Positions 46,718 to 55,399 of a stretch of 64,000 bases of DNA are shown piece by piece. Numbering within the stretch: the stretch's first letter is position 1; every line of letters begins with the position of its first letter. The position numbers and the translations under genes are program-made. Origin of the DNA: an uncultured Sphingomonadaceae bacterium (lineage in GTDB: Bacteria; Pseudomonadota; Alphaproteobacteria; Sphingomonadales; Sphingomonadaceae); NCBI GenBank assembly GCA_947501695.1, contig CANMWO010000001.1:1488001-1552000 (forward strand), read 5' to 3'. The notes below the pieces were generated by a model. The model did no database searches. It was not told where the DNA came from and saw only the letters and a program-made list of their open reading frames with translations.

Positions 46718-48232
46718 CTATTCGCCAGCACTATTCGCCGCACTATTTGGGTTGGGTTTTATGCGAAAGCTATCGACGTTGCCAAAATAGCGCCCTAGCG
46801 CAACATGGAAATTAGCATCATCCACCGCGCCGCCGAGCAATAGCTGCTCATCCACTTCATCGCTGGCATCATGATAACGGCTTTGCAAATAGCCATCGAG
46901 CCGTTCCTGATCCGAAAAAGCGCTGGTAATCATAAAGGCAGGAATGCCTTTTTCGAAAAAAACGTAGCCGTCCTGGCGCTTCAGAAAGGCATTTGCTTTA
47001 TCGGTTTTGTCTATCTCTCGTTCTTCCGCGGCAGCCACTTTCTCTAAATCATCATCCAAATCTGTCTTTCCTCGTCCTACCACTGCGATCAACTTGCCAT
47101 CCGGTGCCAGCGCCACCGTATCCGCGTTGAATACGGCTACCAAACGATCAAGTTTGAAACTTGGCTCTGCCACAAAAGAGCGCGCGCCGAGCAACCCGCT
47201 TTCTTCTGCTGTTGTGGCCAGAAAATAGATATCACGATCCTGCGTACTATTGGCCAGCCGTTTGGCAGTTTCGATGAGCAATGATATCCCGCTGGCATTA
47301 TCAACTGCGCCGTTGCAGATACGATCTGCCTCCGCTTCGCCACGGCACATACCAAGATGGTCCCAATGACCAAGGAAAAGAACAGCACCGCTTGTTGGAT
47401 TATGGCCGGAAATTTTTCCGATAACATTATGCGATTGATAGGTTCGTACCTGTGTTTCAGCCGATAGATCAGAATAGACACCGGTCGTTACGGGCCGAAA
47501 GTCATCCATTTTTGCATCTTCGAATAGTTTCTTGGGATCGATTTTGGCTTTGCGGAGCAACTTATTGGCTGCCTTTCCGTTGATAATCCCCTCCAGTATA
47601 GCATGGCTACCCTTGCTGTCTAAACTCGTGCTAGCCGCGCGAAAGCGCCGTGCTGACCGCGCAAAACGGGATTCACTCCGGATCACGGTTATGATACCAG
47701 AAGCCCCGGCAGCGATGATGTTCGCTTTGCGTTCGCGATAGCCGGGAAAATCCTTGGTACCGGGTCGTGATGAGAGAAACATCAGCGCAAGCTTGCCCGA
47801 TATTATCGGTTCCATTTCTTCAACAGAGCGATTCCCATAGCCAAGATGGACCACAGATACATTAGACAGGCTGCCAAATTGCATTGCCCCGCGCAGGAAA
47901 ACCTGGCCTTCGTCAATCCGAACGATTTTCGTCCGCTTACCGTTTGAATATTTGAAATCGAACGTCTGCTTCAATGGTGTCCTGTCCACCAATGTAACCG
48001 GAGCATACCATGACTTTGTCCCAGTTGCTGGCTGCAATCCCGCCTTTTCCCATTCCGTTGCAATATATTGAATGGTCTTATTCTCACCAACAGTCCCCGG
48101 CTTGCGACCGCCAAAGTCATCGCTCGCCAGTATTTCGATATGACTGAGTAAATCAGTTTCTGATATGTCTTCCGCTTGGACCGCTCCAGACAATAATAAC
48201 ATGAAGGCGGCAAGAGCGAGGGGGAAGCGCAT
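46718..48232 (-). CDS. Exported M28-family metallopeptidase
   Basis: A 504-residue protein with a signal peptide (about 1-20, LSGAVQA) and the M28 zinc-site motifs LGHWDHLGMC, NGAVDNASG and AEESGLLGAR. It also has a central protease-associated-like insert. These are aminopeptidase-type zinc enzymes in the periplasm or outside. It is a paralogue of the lipoprotein at 58009-59685 (same motif set). Confidence 0.9.
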   Translation of the reverse strand: MRFPLALAAFMLLLSGAVQAEDISETDLLSHIEILASDDFGGRKPGTVGENKTIQYIATEWEKAGLQPATGTKSWYAPVTLVDRTPLKQTFDFKYSNGKRTKIVRIDEGQVFLRGAMQFGSLSNVSVVHLGYGNRSVEEMEPIISGKLALMFLSSRPGTKDFPGYRERKANIIAAGASGIITVIRSESRFARSARRFRAASTSLDSKGSHAILEGIINGKAANKLLRKAKIDPKKLFEDAKMDDFRPVTTGVYSDLSAETQVRTYQSHNVIGKISGHNPTSGAVLFLGHWDHLGMCRGEAEADRICNGAVDNASGISLLIETAKRLANSTQDRDIYFLATTAEESGLLGARSFVAEPSFKLDRLVAVFNADTVALAPDGKLIAVVGRGKTDLDDDLEKVAAAEEREIDKTDKANAFLKRQDGYVFFEKGIPAFMITSAFSDQERLDGYLQSRYHDASDEVDEQLLLGGAVDDANFHVALGRYFGNVDSFRIKPNPNSAANSAGE

Positions 48233-48335
48233 AAGCTATGATAACCTTATTCTTTGGCGAAATATTCGCTTTTTTCTTGGCATTATACCGCAAATAATCA
48301 ATGATAATCGAACATAAAGTTGGAGGGCGTAGCAG

Positions 48336-49298
48336 ATGGAACTCACAGCAGCATTTTTCTTTTTCCTTTTGGTGATCATATATCTGGGCGCCAGCATCAA
48401 GATTGTCCGTCAGGGCTATCAATATACGATCGAGTATTTTGGCCGATTTACCAGCATCGCAAAGCCCGGATTTAACTTTTTCCCTGCGTTTTTCTATCGC
48501 GTCGGGCGCAAGGTCAACATGATGGAACAAGTCCTCGACATTCCGGGTCAGGAAATCATCACCAAAGACAATGCGATGATTTCCACCGACGGCGTGGTTT
48601 TTTTCCAGGTGCTGGATGCGCCCAAGGCCGCCTATGAGGTCAATGATCTTTATAACGCCATCCTCAATCTGGTGACCACCAACTTGCGGACGGTGATGGG
48701 TTCGATGGATTTGGATGAAACATTGTCCAAGCGCGACGAGATTAACGGACGCCTGCTGACCGTGATTGATGATGCAACAACGCCTTGGGGTATTAAAATT
48801 ACCCGCGTCGAAATCAAGGACATCCGGCCGCCACAGGATATCATCAACGCGATGGCTCGACAGATGAAAGCAGAACGCGAAAAACGCGCCAACATCCTAG
48901 ATGCCGAAGGTGCTCGCGCTTCTGAAATTCTTCGTTCAGAGGGCGAGAAGCAGGGGCAAATTCTCCAGGCGGAAGGTCGCAGAGAAGCTGCTTTCCGGGA
49001 TGCAGAAGCCCGTGAACGGGAAGCAGAGGCAGAAGCCAAAGCCACCCAAATGGTCTCTGAAGCCATTGCAGGTGGCAACGCCCAAGCAATCAATTATTTC
49101 GTTGCGCAGGATTATGTCAAAGCGGTTGAGAAATTTGCCACTTCACCCAATGCAAAAACCATCTTGTTCCCGGTCGAGGCGACACAGCTTATTGGCACAT
49201 TGGGCGGAATCGGTGAATTGGCCAAAGAAGCGCTGGGCGAAAATGGCGGCGCCATTACGCCACCACCGCCACGTCGCAAAGGTCCGTTTGAACAATAA
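48336..49298 (+). CDS. qmcA: SPFH/band 7 membrane protein (QmcA type)
   Basis: A 320-residue protein with one N-terminal membrane segment (about 5-22), the SPFH core (EYFGRFTSIAKPGFNFFPAF) and a coiled coil (about 170-230) rich in Glu, Ala and Arg. Such proteins form large ring assemblies at the membrane and influence proteases and membrane order. It is followed by an NfeD-type gene 11 nt later, the usual partner. Confidence 0.9.
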   Translation: MELTAAFFFFLLVIIYLGASIKIVRQGYQYTIEYFGRFTSIAKPGFNFFPAFFYRVGRKVNMMEQVLDIPGQEIITKDNAMISTDGVVFFQVLDAPKAAYEVNDLYNAILNLVTTNLRTVMGSMDLDETLSKRDEINGRLLTVIDDATTPWGIKITRVEIKDIRPPQDIINAMARQMKAEREKRANILDAEGARASEILRSEGEKQGQILQAEGRREAAFRDAEAREREAEAEAKATQMVSEAIAGGNAQAINYFVAQDYVKAVEKFATSPNAKTILFPVEATQLIGTLGGIGELAKEALGENGGAITPPPPRRKGPFEQ

Positions 49299-49309
49299 GG
49301 CGAATAGAC

Positions 49310-49768
49310 ATGGATATCATTGAACAGATAATGTCACTGGAATCGCATTATCACTGGCTGATAATTGCGCTCTTGCTTGGTATCGGAGAGATACTGGTAC
49401 CTGGCGTGTTCTTAATCTGGCTCGCCGCTGCCGCCGCCGTTACCGGCTTTGTGGCAATGTTCATCGACATCACTGTTGCTGGTCAATTCACTCTATTCGG
49501 CTTGCTTTCGCTGGCGTCGGTTTTCTTCGGCCGCCGCTGGTATCTAAACAATAAGGTCGAAAGCGAGGATCCGCTGCTCAATGATCGTTCTGCGCGCCTT
49601 GTCGGCCAAACGGTCACTGTTATAGAGGCCGTTAGTGCAACCAGCGGTCGCGCCAAGGTCGCTGATGGCGAATGGCCTGCGACAGGGCCGGATATGAAGA
49701 AAGGAACCACTGCGCGAGTGGCAGCCGTTGAAGGCGGCGTCCTCCAACTCGAAGCGCTGGAGGACTAG
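49310..49768 (+). CDS. NfeD-like membrane protein
   Basis: A 152-residue protein with membrane segments in the first 80 residues and a C-terminal OB-fold region (about 100-150). It is the short NfeD form without a serine-protease domain and acts with the adjacent SPFH protein; gene pairs of this kind are common. The function is not established here. Confidence 0.88.
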   Translation: MDIIEQIMSLESHYHWLIIALLLGIGEILVPGVFLIWLAAAAAVTGFVAMFIDITVAGQFTLFGLLSLASVFFGRRWYLNNKVESEDPLLNDRSARLVGQTVTVIEAVSATSGRAKVADGEWPATGPDMKKGTTARVAAVEGGVLQLEALED

Positions 49769-49799
49769 AACCGCATTATAAATTTAAGTCAGGCAGAGG

Positions 49800-50180
49800 C
49801 TATTTCTTAAAGAATCCCTTGGCCATATCCGCAATATCATTCAGCGGGTTGCCGTCGCCATCGCGGTCTAGAAAACCGCCAACTTTGCCTAGAATACCGT
49901 CGTCGCCGCCTAATTTCTCCATCAGGCCGCCTTCGCCGTCCAAACCAGCTTTTTCAGCCATAGCCGGCATCAGGCCTTTGAGTTTCTCGGCATCAACGCC
50001 CGCTTCAGCCGCAGCTTCTTTGATGGCCGTAGCCTTATCGACACTGCCATCCTGCAATTTCGCAAACAAAGCTTCACCGCCAGATTTCAATTCATCTGCT
50101 GACATGCCGATTTTTTCAGCCATGGAATCCAAATTCACATTGTCAGGCAACATACCCAGTGCACTATCCAAAAGTCCCAT
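49800..50180 (-). CDS. Small DGDG-tailed protein
   Basis: A 126-residue, Ala/Gly/Lys/Glu-rich, mostly helical protein without a signal peptide. Its C-terminus reads GGFLDRDGDGNPLNDIADMA and matches the end of the DUF937 protein encoded just upstream (LDLDGDGNPLDDIIGMA). The family is not recognised beyond that tail, which may bind calcium. The stop converges on the NfeD gene. Confidence 0.75.
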   Translation of the reverse strand: MGLLDSALGMLPDNVNLDSMAEKIGMSADELKSGGEALFAKLQDGSVDKATAIKEAAAEAGVDAEKLKGLMPAMAEKAGLDGEGGLMEKLGGDDGILGKVGGFLDRDGDGNPLNDIADMAKGFFKK

Positions 50181-50207
50181 TTTTTTCTCCTTGAGTTTGT
50201 GTTTGTG

Positions 50208-50783
50208 TTAGCGTGTCAATTTACCGGCCATGCCGATAATGTCATCCAGCGGGTTTCCGTCGCCGTCCAGATCGAGCAATGATGCCAATCCGCCAAGACC
50301 TCCAGAGGATGCTTTCGAACCTCCGCCCAGCAGGCCGCCGATTAAACCACCTAAGCCGCCACCGTTGCCAGATTCATCTCCGCCCTGCTTTGCCATATAA
50401 CCTGCAACCATCATCGCAACAACGGGAAGCATCTTTTTAAGCAAATCACTGCTGATGCCAGTTTGCTGTTCCGCGCCGGCCGCAACCGTACGACTAACTT
50501 CTTTTGATCCGAATATCTGACCGAGAATTTCATTGCCTTGATTCACCGGCGTTGGTTGAGAACCCAACACACTGTCAAGCAAGCCGCCGCCGCCAAGTTG
50601 ACCCAGCAGACCACCTAATCCATCCAGGCCGCTTGGTTGAGCCTGAGTTGTTTTCTTAAAGCCACCCAAAATTGAGGGAAGCAGCGCAGCTGCACCAGCT
50701 TGTGCTACACTCTCATTCACGCCCAGTTCGCGCGCCATTGTTTCGATGCCACCAGATTGTTGTAATATTTCCAAAATGCTCAT
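50208..50783 (-). CDS. DUF937 (YidB-like) protein with DGDG tail
   Basis: A 191-residue protein. It starts SILEILQQSGGIETMARELG, the DUF937 helix bundle, then a Gly-rich middle and the tail LDLDGDGNPLDDIIGMAGK. E. coli YidB belongs to this family and its function is unclear. A start one codon earlier (50786) is possible. It lies 27 nt upstream of the small DGDG gene on the same strand, so the pair is probably one transcript. Confidence 0.82.
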   Translation of the reverse strand: MSILEILQQSGGIETMARELGVNESVAQAGAAALLPSILGGFKKTTQAQPSGLDGLGGLLGQLGGGGLLDSVLGSQPTPVNQGNEILGQIFGSKEVSRTVAAGAEQQTGISSDLLKKMLPVVAMMVAGYMAKQGGDESGNGGGLGGLIGGLLGGGSKASSGGLGGLASLLDLDGDGNPLDDIIGMAGKLTR

Positions 50784-51017
50784 CACCCATCTCCTTTTAC
50801 CCCCGCAGGGCAGATTATTGATTCTTGTTATGAGCAGTACCCTAGCAGATTTTATCGCTTAAAACGCTCTGTTGGAAAGCTTTACCATTGTTTACACTCA
50901 TGAGCAGCTCTTATGACCAGATAATCGCTATCCTGCATTTGACTCCGGACGATGTAACACCGAAGAAGAACCCAAGGGCAGTGTAACATGCCCCATAAAA
51001 CCAATGAGGAGCACATC

Positions 51018-51383
51018 ATGAGTATTTTCGGAAAAATCAAAAGCGCGATTTTCGGCGGCGAAGCCAAAGCAGCAGAACCAGCAGCAACAGCCCCAGCAGC
51101 AGAAACGGCTCCAGCGGCACGTGCAGCCATTACCGAAGTCGACGTCACCGCGCGACTGAACAGCATTCCAGGATCAGACAAGCTAAACTGGCAATCATCA
51201 ATTGTTGACCTTATGAAATTGGTGCAAATTGACGCGAGCTATGAAAACCGCAAAGCGCTGGCTCAAGAACTGGGCAACGCAAGCTACGCCGGATCAGCGG
51301 AAGATAATATCGCTCTGCACAAGCGCGTTATGTCTGAGATTGCAGCCAATGGCGGCATCGTGCCGGCTGAATTGAAAGACTGA
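51018..51383 (+). CDS. DUF3597 protein
   Basis: A 121-residue protein with a start MSIFGKIKSAIFGG, an Ala/Pro/Glu-rich linker (about 15-40) and the DUF3597 domain (LNWQSSIVDLMKLVQID). A clear GAGGAG lies 6 nt before the ATG. An upstream in-frame ATG at 50988 is rejected. The function of the domain is unknown. It is divergent from the DUF937 gene across about 235 bp in which I see no gene. Confidence 0.85.
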   Translation: MSIFGKIKSAIFGGEAKAAEPAATAPAAETAPAARAAITEVDVTARLNSIPGSDKLNWQSSIVDLMKLVQIDASYENRKALAQELGNASYAGSAEDNIALHKRVMSEIAANGGIVPAELKD

Positions 51384-51434
51384 TTTATCAGTCCTGTGCT
51401 GGACGTAATGTCCAAATGAATTTAGGCGGGGGCT

Positions 51435-52103
51435 ATGAGCGATCATAGCCCCCTTCCTTTTGCCGAAGCGCCCAAAAACTGCCGCCGCTGCCCGCGCTTG
51501 ACGGGCTTACGCAAATCGCTCCGCAAAGAGCATGATGACTGGTGGAACGCCCCGGTCCCGGCTTTTGGCGATCCCGATGCATGGCTAGCAATTGTCGGTC
51601 TCGCCCCTGGTAAGGAAGGCGCGAACCGGACGGGACGACCATTTACAGGTGACGCCTCAGGTGACCTGCTTTTCGCTACACTAGACAAAGTGGGGCTATC
51701 CAACGGTAGCTTCCAATCCCGTGCAGATGACGGCGTAACCCTGAACGGCACCATGATCCTCAACGCAGTCAAATGCCTGCCACCCGAGAACAAACCCAAT
51801 GGTGCAGAGATCAACAATTGCCGTCCATATTTGAGCAAAGCATTGGAAGCCCTGCCCAACTTGCGGGTTTTACTTGCTCTTGGAAAAATCGCCCATGACA
51901 GCGTGATACGGATGACGGGTGGCAGGTTGGCAGACCATAAATTCGCGCACGGAGCAGAACATAAACTTCCCGATGGCCGTATCCTAATAGATAGCTATCA
52001 TTGCAGTCGGTATAACGTGAATACCAAGCGATTGACGGTAGAAATGTTTGAAAGTGTATTTGAAACTGCTTTGGTCTTTAGGGCGATTGATCCACCAAGC
52101 TGA
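51435..52103 (+). CDS. Type 5 (UDGb-like) uracil-DNA glycosylase
   Basis: A 222-residue iron-sulfur DNA glycosylase removing uracil, and in this type hypoxanthine, from DNA. Four Cys (16, 19, 114, 129) fit a [4Fe-4S] cluster. Motif 1 is GLAPGKEGANRTGRPFTG (55-72), with no Asp or Asn at the usual catalytic place, typical of UDGb. Motif 3 reads SYHCSRYNVNTKRLT rather than the common HPS form. The 3' end overlaps a convergent gene by 26 nt. Confidence 0.9.
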   Translation: MSDHSPLPFAEAPKNCRRCPRLTGLRKSLRKEHDDWWNAPVPAFGDPDAWLAIVGLAPGKEGANRTGRPFTGDASGDLLFATLDKVGLSNGSFQSRADDGVTLNGTMILNAVKCLPPENKPNGAEINNCRPYLSKALEALPNLRVLLALGKIAHDSVIRMTGGRLADHKFAHGAEHKLPDGRILIDSYHCSRYNVNTKRLTVEMFESVFETALVFRAIDPPS

Positions 52104-52695
52104 GACGCTCCACAATTCTGTTTCGCTCCAAAAGCGCTCCGGGAGCGATCACAGCATTGGCACCAATTCTAGAGCTATCACCGACCAATGCTCCAAATTT
52201 GGTGCTGCCAGTATCAATCGTTTTGCCTTCGTGTTTTATCACGATTCTCGGATCGGCCATTTCATTACGATAATTCGCAATCATCGCTCCAGCTTCTATA
52301 TTAACCGTTTGGCCAACTACGCTATCTCCGACAAAACTGAGATGAGCTACCTTGGTATGCTCAAACAAGAATGACGATTTCAACTCACATCCTGGACCAA
52401 TGATGTTGCTTGCCTGCATCCAACACCCGCCTCTGATGTAAGCTCCACTGGCAATGAACGTTTGAGGACCAATTATCGCAGGGCCTTTAATTATAGCGCC
52501 GTCTTCAACCGTTGCGGACTTTGCGATAGCGATATTGTCGGCAATTGAGTAATCGTCCGACAGCTGGTCTATCGTCTCAATAATGACAGCTTCACAATTC
52601 GCGGTTAGCACCCAAGGTTGGTGATCTGAATATGGTGAGAGCAAAGAATTGGCAAAGCCGGTTATCCAAAAATCATAATCCCATGCATCAGACAT
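52078..52695 (-). CDS. Left-handed beta-helix (hexapeptide) protein
   Basis: A 205-residue protein beginning MSDAWDYDFWITGFAN. From about residue 55 it has isoleucine-patch hexapeptide repeats (for example SIADNIAIAKSATVEDGAII) of the kind that build LbH acyltransferases and sugar-nucleotide transferases such as the C-terminal part of GlmU. The catalytic activity cannot be told. The start overlaps the AguB gene end by 8 nt. An upstream in-frame start (52818) is rejected because it runs through AguB. Confidence 0.75.
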   Translation of the reverse strand: MSDAWDYDFWITGFANSLLSPYSDHQPWVLTANCEAVIIETIDQLSDDYSIADNIAIAKSATVEDGAIIKGPAIIGPQTFIASGAYIRGGCWMQASNIIGPGCELKSSFLFEHTKVAHLSFVGDSVVGQTVNIEAGAMIANYRNEMADPRIVIKHEGKTIDTGSTKFGALVGDSSRIGANAVIAPGALLERNRIVERLSLVDQSP

Positions 52696-53539
52696 CGTCC
52701 ACGAGCCGCCCATAAAGCTCTGGCCGTCGATCTCGGAAAAACCCCATACCTGCCCTATGCTTGCGCGCTTGCTCCAGATCGAAAGTCGCGACCAAAACAC
52801 CACTTTCTTCCGCGCCATATTCTAGCACCAGATCACCCCATTCATTGGCGATGAAGCTGTGACCGTAAAAGGCCTGTCCCTCTTCCGCGCCAATGCGATT
52901 ACTCGCGACGACGGGCATACAATTGCTCACCGCATGGCCCTGCATCGCGCGCCGCCACATCCGGCTGGTGTCTAGATCTGTGTCATAGGGCTCTGAACCA
53001 ATGGCGGTTGGATAGAACAGGATCTCCGCGCCCATGAGCGCCATCGCCCGCGCGGTTTCAGGGTACCATTGGTCCCAGCATATCCCGACCCCAATGGTCG
53101 TGCCGAACACATCCCAGACCTTGAAGCCGCTATTGCCGGGACGGAAATAGAATTTTTCTTCATAGCCCGGGCCATCAGGAATATGGCTTTTGCGATAGAT
53201 GCCCATGATCTCACCTTCAGGATCGATCATCGCAATGCTGTTATAATAATGCTGGCCGTCGCGTTCGAAAAAACTCACCGGGATGGCCACGCCCAGTTGT
53301 GTGGCAAGTTTTTGCATTGCCTGAACCGGAGCACTATCGTTCACCGGCCGCGCCAACGCGAACAAAGCCTCGTCTTCGGTTTTACAAAAATACGGCCCCG
53401 CAAACAGTTCGGGCGGCAGTATAACCTGCGCGCCCTTCTCTGCTGCTTCAGCAACATGGCCGCTGACGGCTGCAATATTTTCGGCTTGGTTGCCATTCAA
53501 GGACAGTTGTAACGCAGCAACGGTGATCTGGTTTGTCAT
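52688..53539 (-). CDS. aguB: N-carbamoylputrescine amidase
   Basis: A 283-residue nitrilase-superfamily enzyme with the Glu44-Lys117-Cys154 triad (LPPELFAGPYF, YRKSHIPDG, GICWDQWYPE). It hydrolyses N-carbamoylputrescine to putrescine, CO2 and ammonia, the second step from agmatine. The PDGPGYEEKFYF segment is typical of AguB. The gene for the first enzyme, aguA, is in the same array 3.5 kb upstream. Confidence 0.92.
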   Translation of the reverse strand: MTNQITVAALQLSLNGNQAENIAAVSGHVAEAAEKGAQVILPPELFAGPYFCKTEDEALFALARPVNDSAPVQAMQKLATQLGVAIPVSFFERDGQHYYNSIAMIDPEGEIMGIYRKSHIPDGPGYEEKFYFRPGNSGFKVWDVFGTTIGVGICWDQWYPETARAMALMGAEILFYPTAIGSEPYDTDLDTSRMWRRAMQGHAVSNCMPVVASNRIGAEEGQAFYGHSFIANEWGDLVLEYGAEESGVLVATFDLEQARKHRAGMGFFRDRRPELYGRLVDDV

Positions 53540-53553
53540 GCAGCCGTCTTAGT

Positions 53554-54408
53554 TTAGGGCAGTTTTTTAAACAACAAGGTCATCCGGTCAGATTCGCCGA
53601 TAGCTTTGTATTTGGCCTTGTCGACATCACCTTCGGCATAGCGCGGTGGCAGCGTCCAAACACCTTCGGGATAGTCCGCCGTATCTTTCGGGTTGGCATT
53701 TATCTCCGACTGTTTGACCAATTCAAAGCCATGGGCTTCCATGAATTTCACAACCGTATCTGTGCGCAAATAACCTTTATTACCATCTGCATAGCTAAAC
53801 GGCGTATCGTCTTTCGCGCGATGCTGAATGATGCCGACCATACCGCCATCTTTCAGCATTTTACGCATCACCTTGATTTCACTATCCGCCAGATTCCAGC
53901 GCATCAAATTATGCATCATGCGCGGAATGATAACGAAATCTGCGGTGCCGTTAGCTTCTTCTGGAACTTTATCGGTGGTGTAGGCAGCAAAGTTCGTTGC
54001 TGGCATGCCTGTCCATTCAGCGACATCATTAGGAAATTTGGTAGGAAAATTCCGAATACGCTCTTTTGCTTCATCGCCAAAAGGCAAGGGATCAGGCGCA
54101 AAGGTCAAACCGATAAACTTGCCCTTCTCAGCCACATAAGGCGCAAGAATCTTGGAGTACCAGCCGCCACCGGGAACATATTCTACCACCGTGTGATTTC
54201 GCTCTATGCCAAAGAAATTGATCGTCTGAACGGGATTGCGGTATTTATCGCGCACGGCATCTTCTGCGCGCCGTTCATGTGTGATGATGGTACGCAAGTT
54301 GGTTTCGCTATGCGCTCCGTCTTTAGCGTGGTGTTTCGCGGAAACGGGTGCAACAGCCGCCGCTCCGAGAGCCGTTAAAGCTCCCATTACAATCAATGTC
54401 TTCTTCAT
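53554..54408 (-). CDS. Exported COG4798-type methyltransferase-fold protein (copy 1)
   Basis: A 284-residue protein with a signal peptide (about 1-24, PVSA) and a SAM-methyltransferase-like core with motif VVEYVPGGGWYSKILAPY. The C-terminus (KAIGESDRMTLLFKKLP) is nearly identical to that of its neighbour. ATGATGATG follows AAAGGA, and the third ATG gives the best spacing. Export is odd for a SAM enzyme, since SAM is cytoplasmic. The function is unknown. It lies 14 nt before aguB. Confidence 0.8.
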   Translation of the reverse strand: MKKTLIVMGALTALGAAAVAPVSAKHHAKDGAHSETNLRTIITHERRAEDAVRDKYRNPVQTINFFGIERNHTVVEYVPGGGWYSKILAPYVAEKGKFIGLTFAPDPLPFGDEAKERIRNFPTKFPNDVAEWTGMPATNFAAYTTDKVPEEANGTADFVIIPRMMHNLMRWNLADSEIKVMRKMLKDGGMVGIIQHRAKDDTPFSYADGNKGYLRTDTVVKFMEAHGFELVKQSEINANPKDTADYPEGVWTLPPRYAEGDVDKAKYKAIGESDRMTLLFKKLP

Positions 54409-54463
54409 CATCATTCCTTTCAATTAGCAGTCGTTCCAGAGCCGCAGTCCCCACTCCGTCAGA

Positions 54464-55324
54464 CTAAGGCCGTTTCTTGAACAGCAAGGTCATGCGATCA
54501 GATTCGCCAATGGCTTGATATTTGGCTTTGTCTTCGTCCTTGTTGGTCAAAACAGGCGGCAGTGTCCAGACGCCCTTCTCATAGTCTTTTGTATCTTTGG
54601 GATTGGCGTTGATTTCTGATGAATCAACCAGTTCAAACCCATTGAGTTCAAAGAGCGCAATAACAGACGCTTGCTTTAAATAACCCTTTGTTCCCTTAGA
54701 CATTGCATAGGATGCATCCGCATCGGCGCGATGCTGGACAATACCAATCATGCCATCATCCGCAAGAATTCCGCGGAGAGATTGCAATTCGGAATCAGAC
54801 CGCGCGCCATTGAGCATCCCGTGCATGGAACGGAAAATCAAAATCCGGTCGATTTTTCCTTTGAGTTCATCGGGCACCTCGTCGCTTTCATAAGCAGCAA
54901 TTTTGTTAGCGGGGACATCTGTCCACTTTGATGCCGCATCCGGGAAACGCTCGGGCCAGCTTTTGGAACGTCCCTCGCGCGCACGATCCGTAAAATTAAT
55001 GCTGTCACTGTTGCCATTGACCGCAACATATTTTCCTTTGCCGCTCAGATAGGGCAGCAATATCCGTGTATACCAACCTCCTCCGGGGCCATATTCTGCT
55101 ACAGAATGGGTTGGTTTTACTTGAAAAAAGGCCAGAGTTTCGGCGGGATTACGATAGACATCACGCGCCTTTTCATCCTTGCGGCGTTCATGATTGATCG
55201 CAGTCATCAACGCAGCGTCCCTATGCATAGCACCGTCTTTTTCATGATGGTTTGCCAGCGCGGGGACGGCTGCTGTTGCTAATAATGCAGTTACGACACC
55301 AGCGAATATAAGCTTCTCGGTCAT
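54464..55324 (-). CDS. Exported COG4798-type methyltransferase-fold protein (copy 2)
   Basis: A 286-residue tandem paralogue of the previous gene: signal peptide (about 1-24, AVPALA), an INHERR motif, VAEYGPGGGWYTRILLPY and the closing AIGESDRMTLLFKKRP. AAGG precedes ATG 55324 and the longer in-frame start is rejected. The copies share most motifs but differ widely elsewhere, so the duplication is old. Confidence 0.8.
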   Translation of the reverse strand: MTEKLIFAGVVTALLATAAVPALANHHEKDGAMHRDAALMTAINHERRKDEKARDVYRNPAETLAFFQVKPTHSVAEYGPGGGWYTRILLPYLSGKGKYVAVNGNSDSINFTDRAREGRSKSWPERFPDAASKWTDVPANKIAAYESDEVPDELKGKIDRILIFRSMHGMLNGARSDSELQSLRGILADDGMIGIVQHRADADASYAMSKGTKGYLKQASVIALFELNGFELVDSSEINANPKDTKDYEKGVWTLPPVLTNKDEDKAKYQAIGESDRMTLLFKKRP

Positions 55325-55399
55325 TAATTCAGGCCTTTCAAATGAAAAATCTCTCTCTAACGCGGAACATAAGTGACCTGCACGGTCATGCAAAGTAGT

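Noticed and set aside
50882-51181. 99-codon open frame on - strand
   Set aside because: It runs opposite DUF3597, which has a strong ribosome-binding site, and across a promoter region.
53533-54378. 281-codon open frame on + strand
   Set aside because: It is antisense to the exported methyltransferase-fold gene, which has a signal peptide, ribosome-binding site and paralogue.
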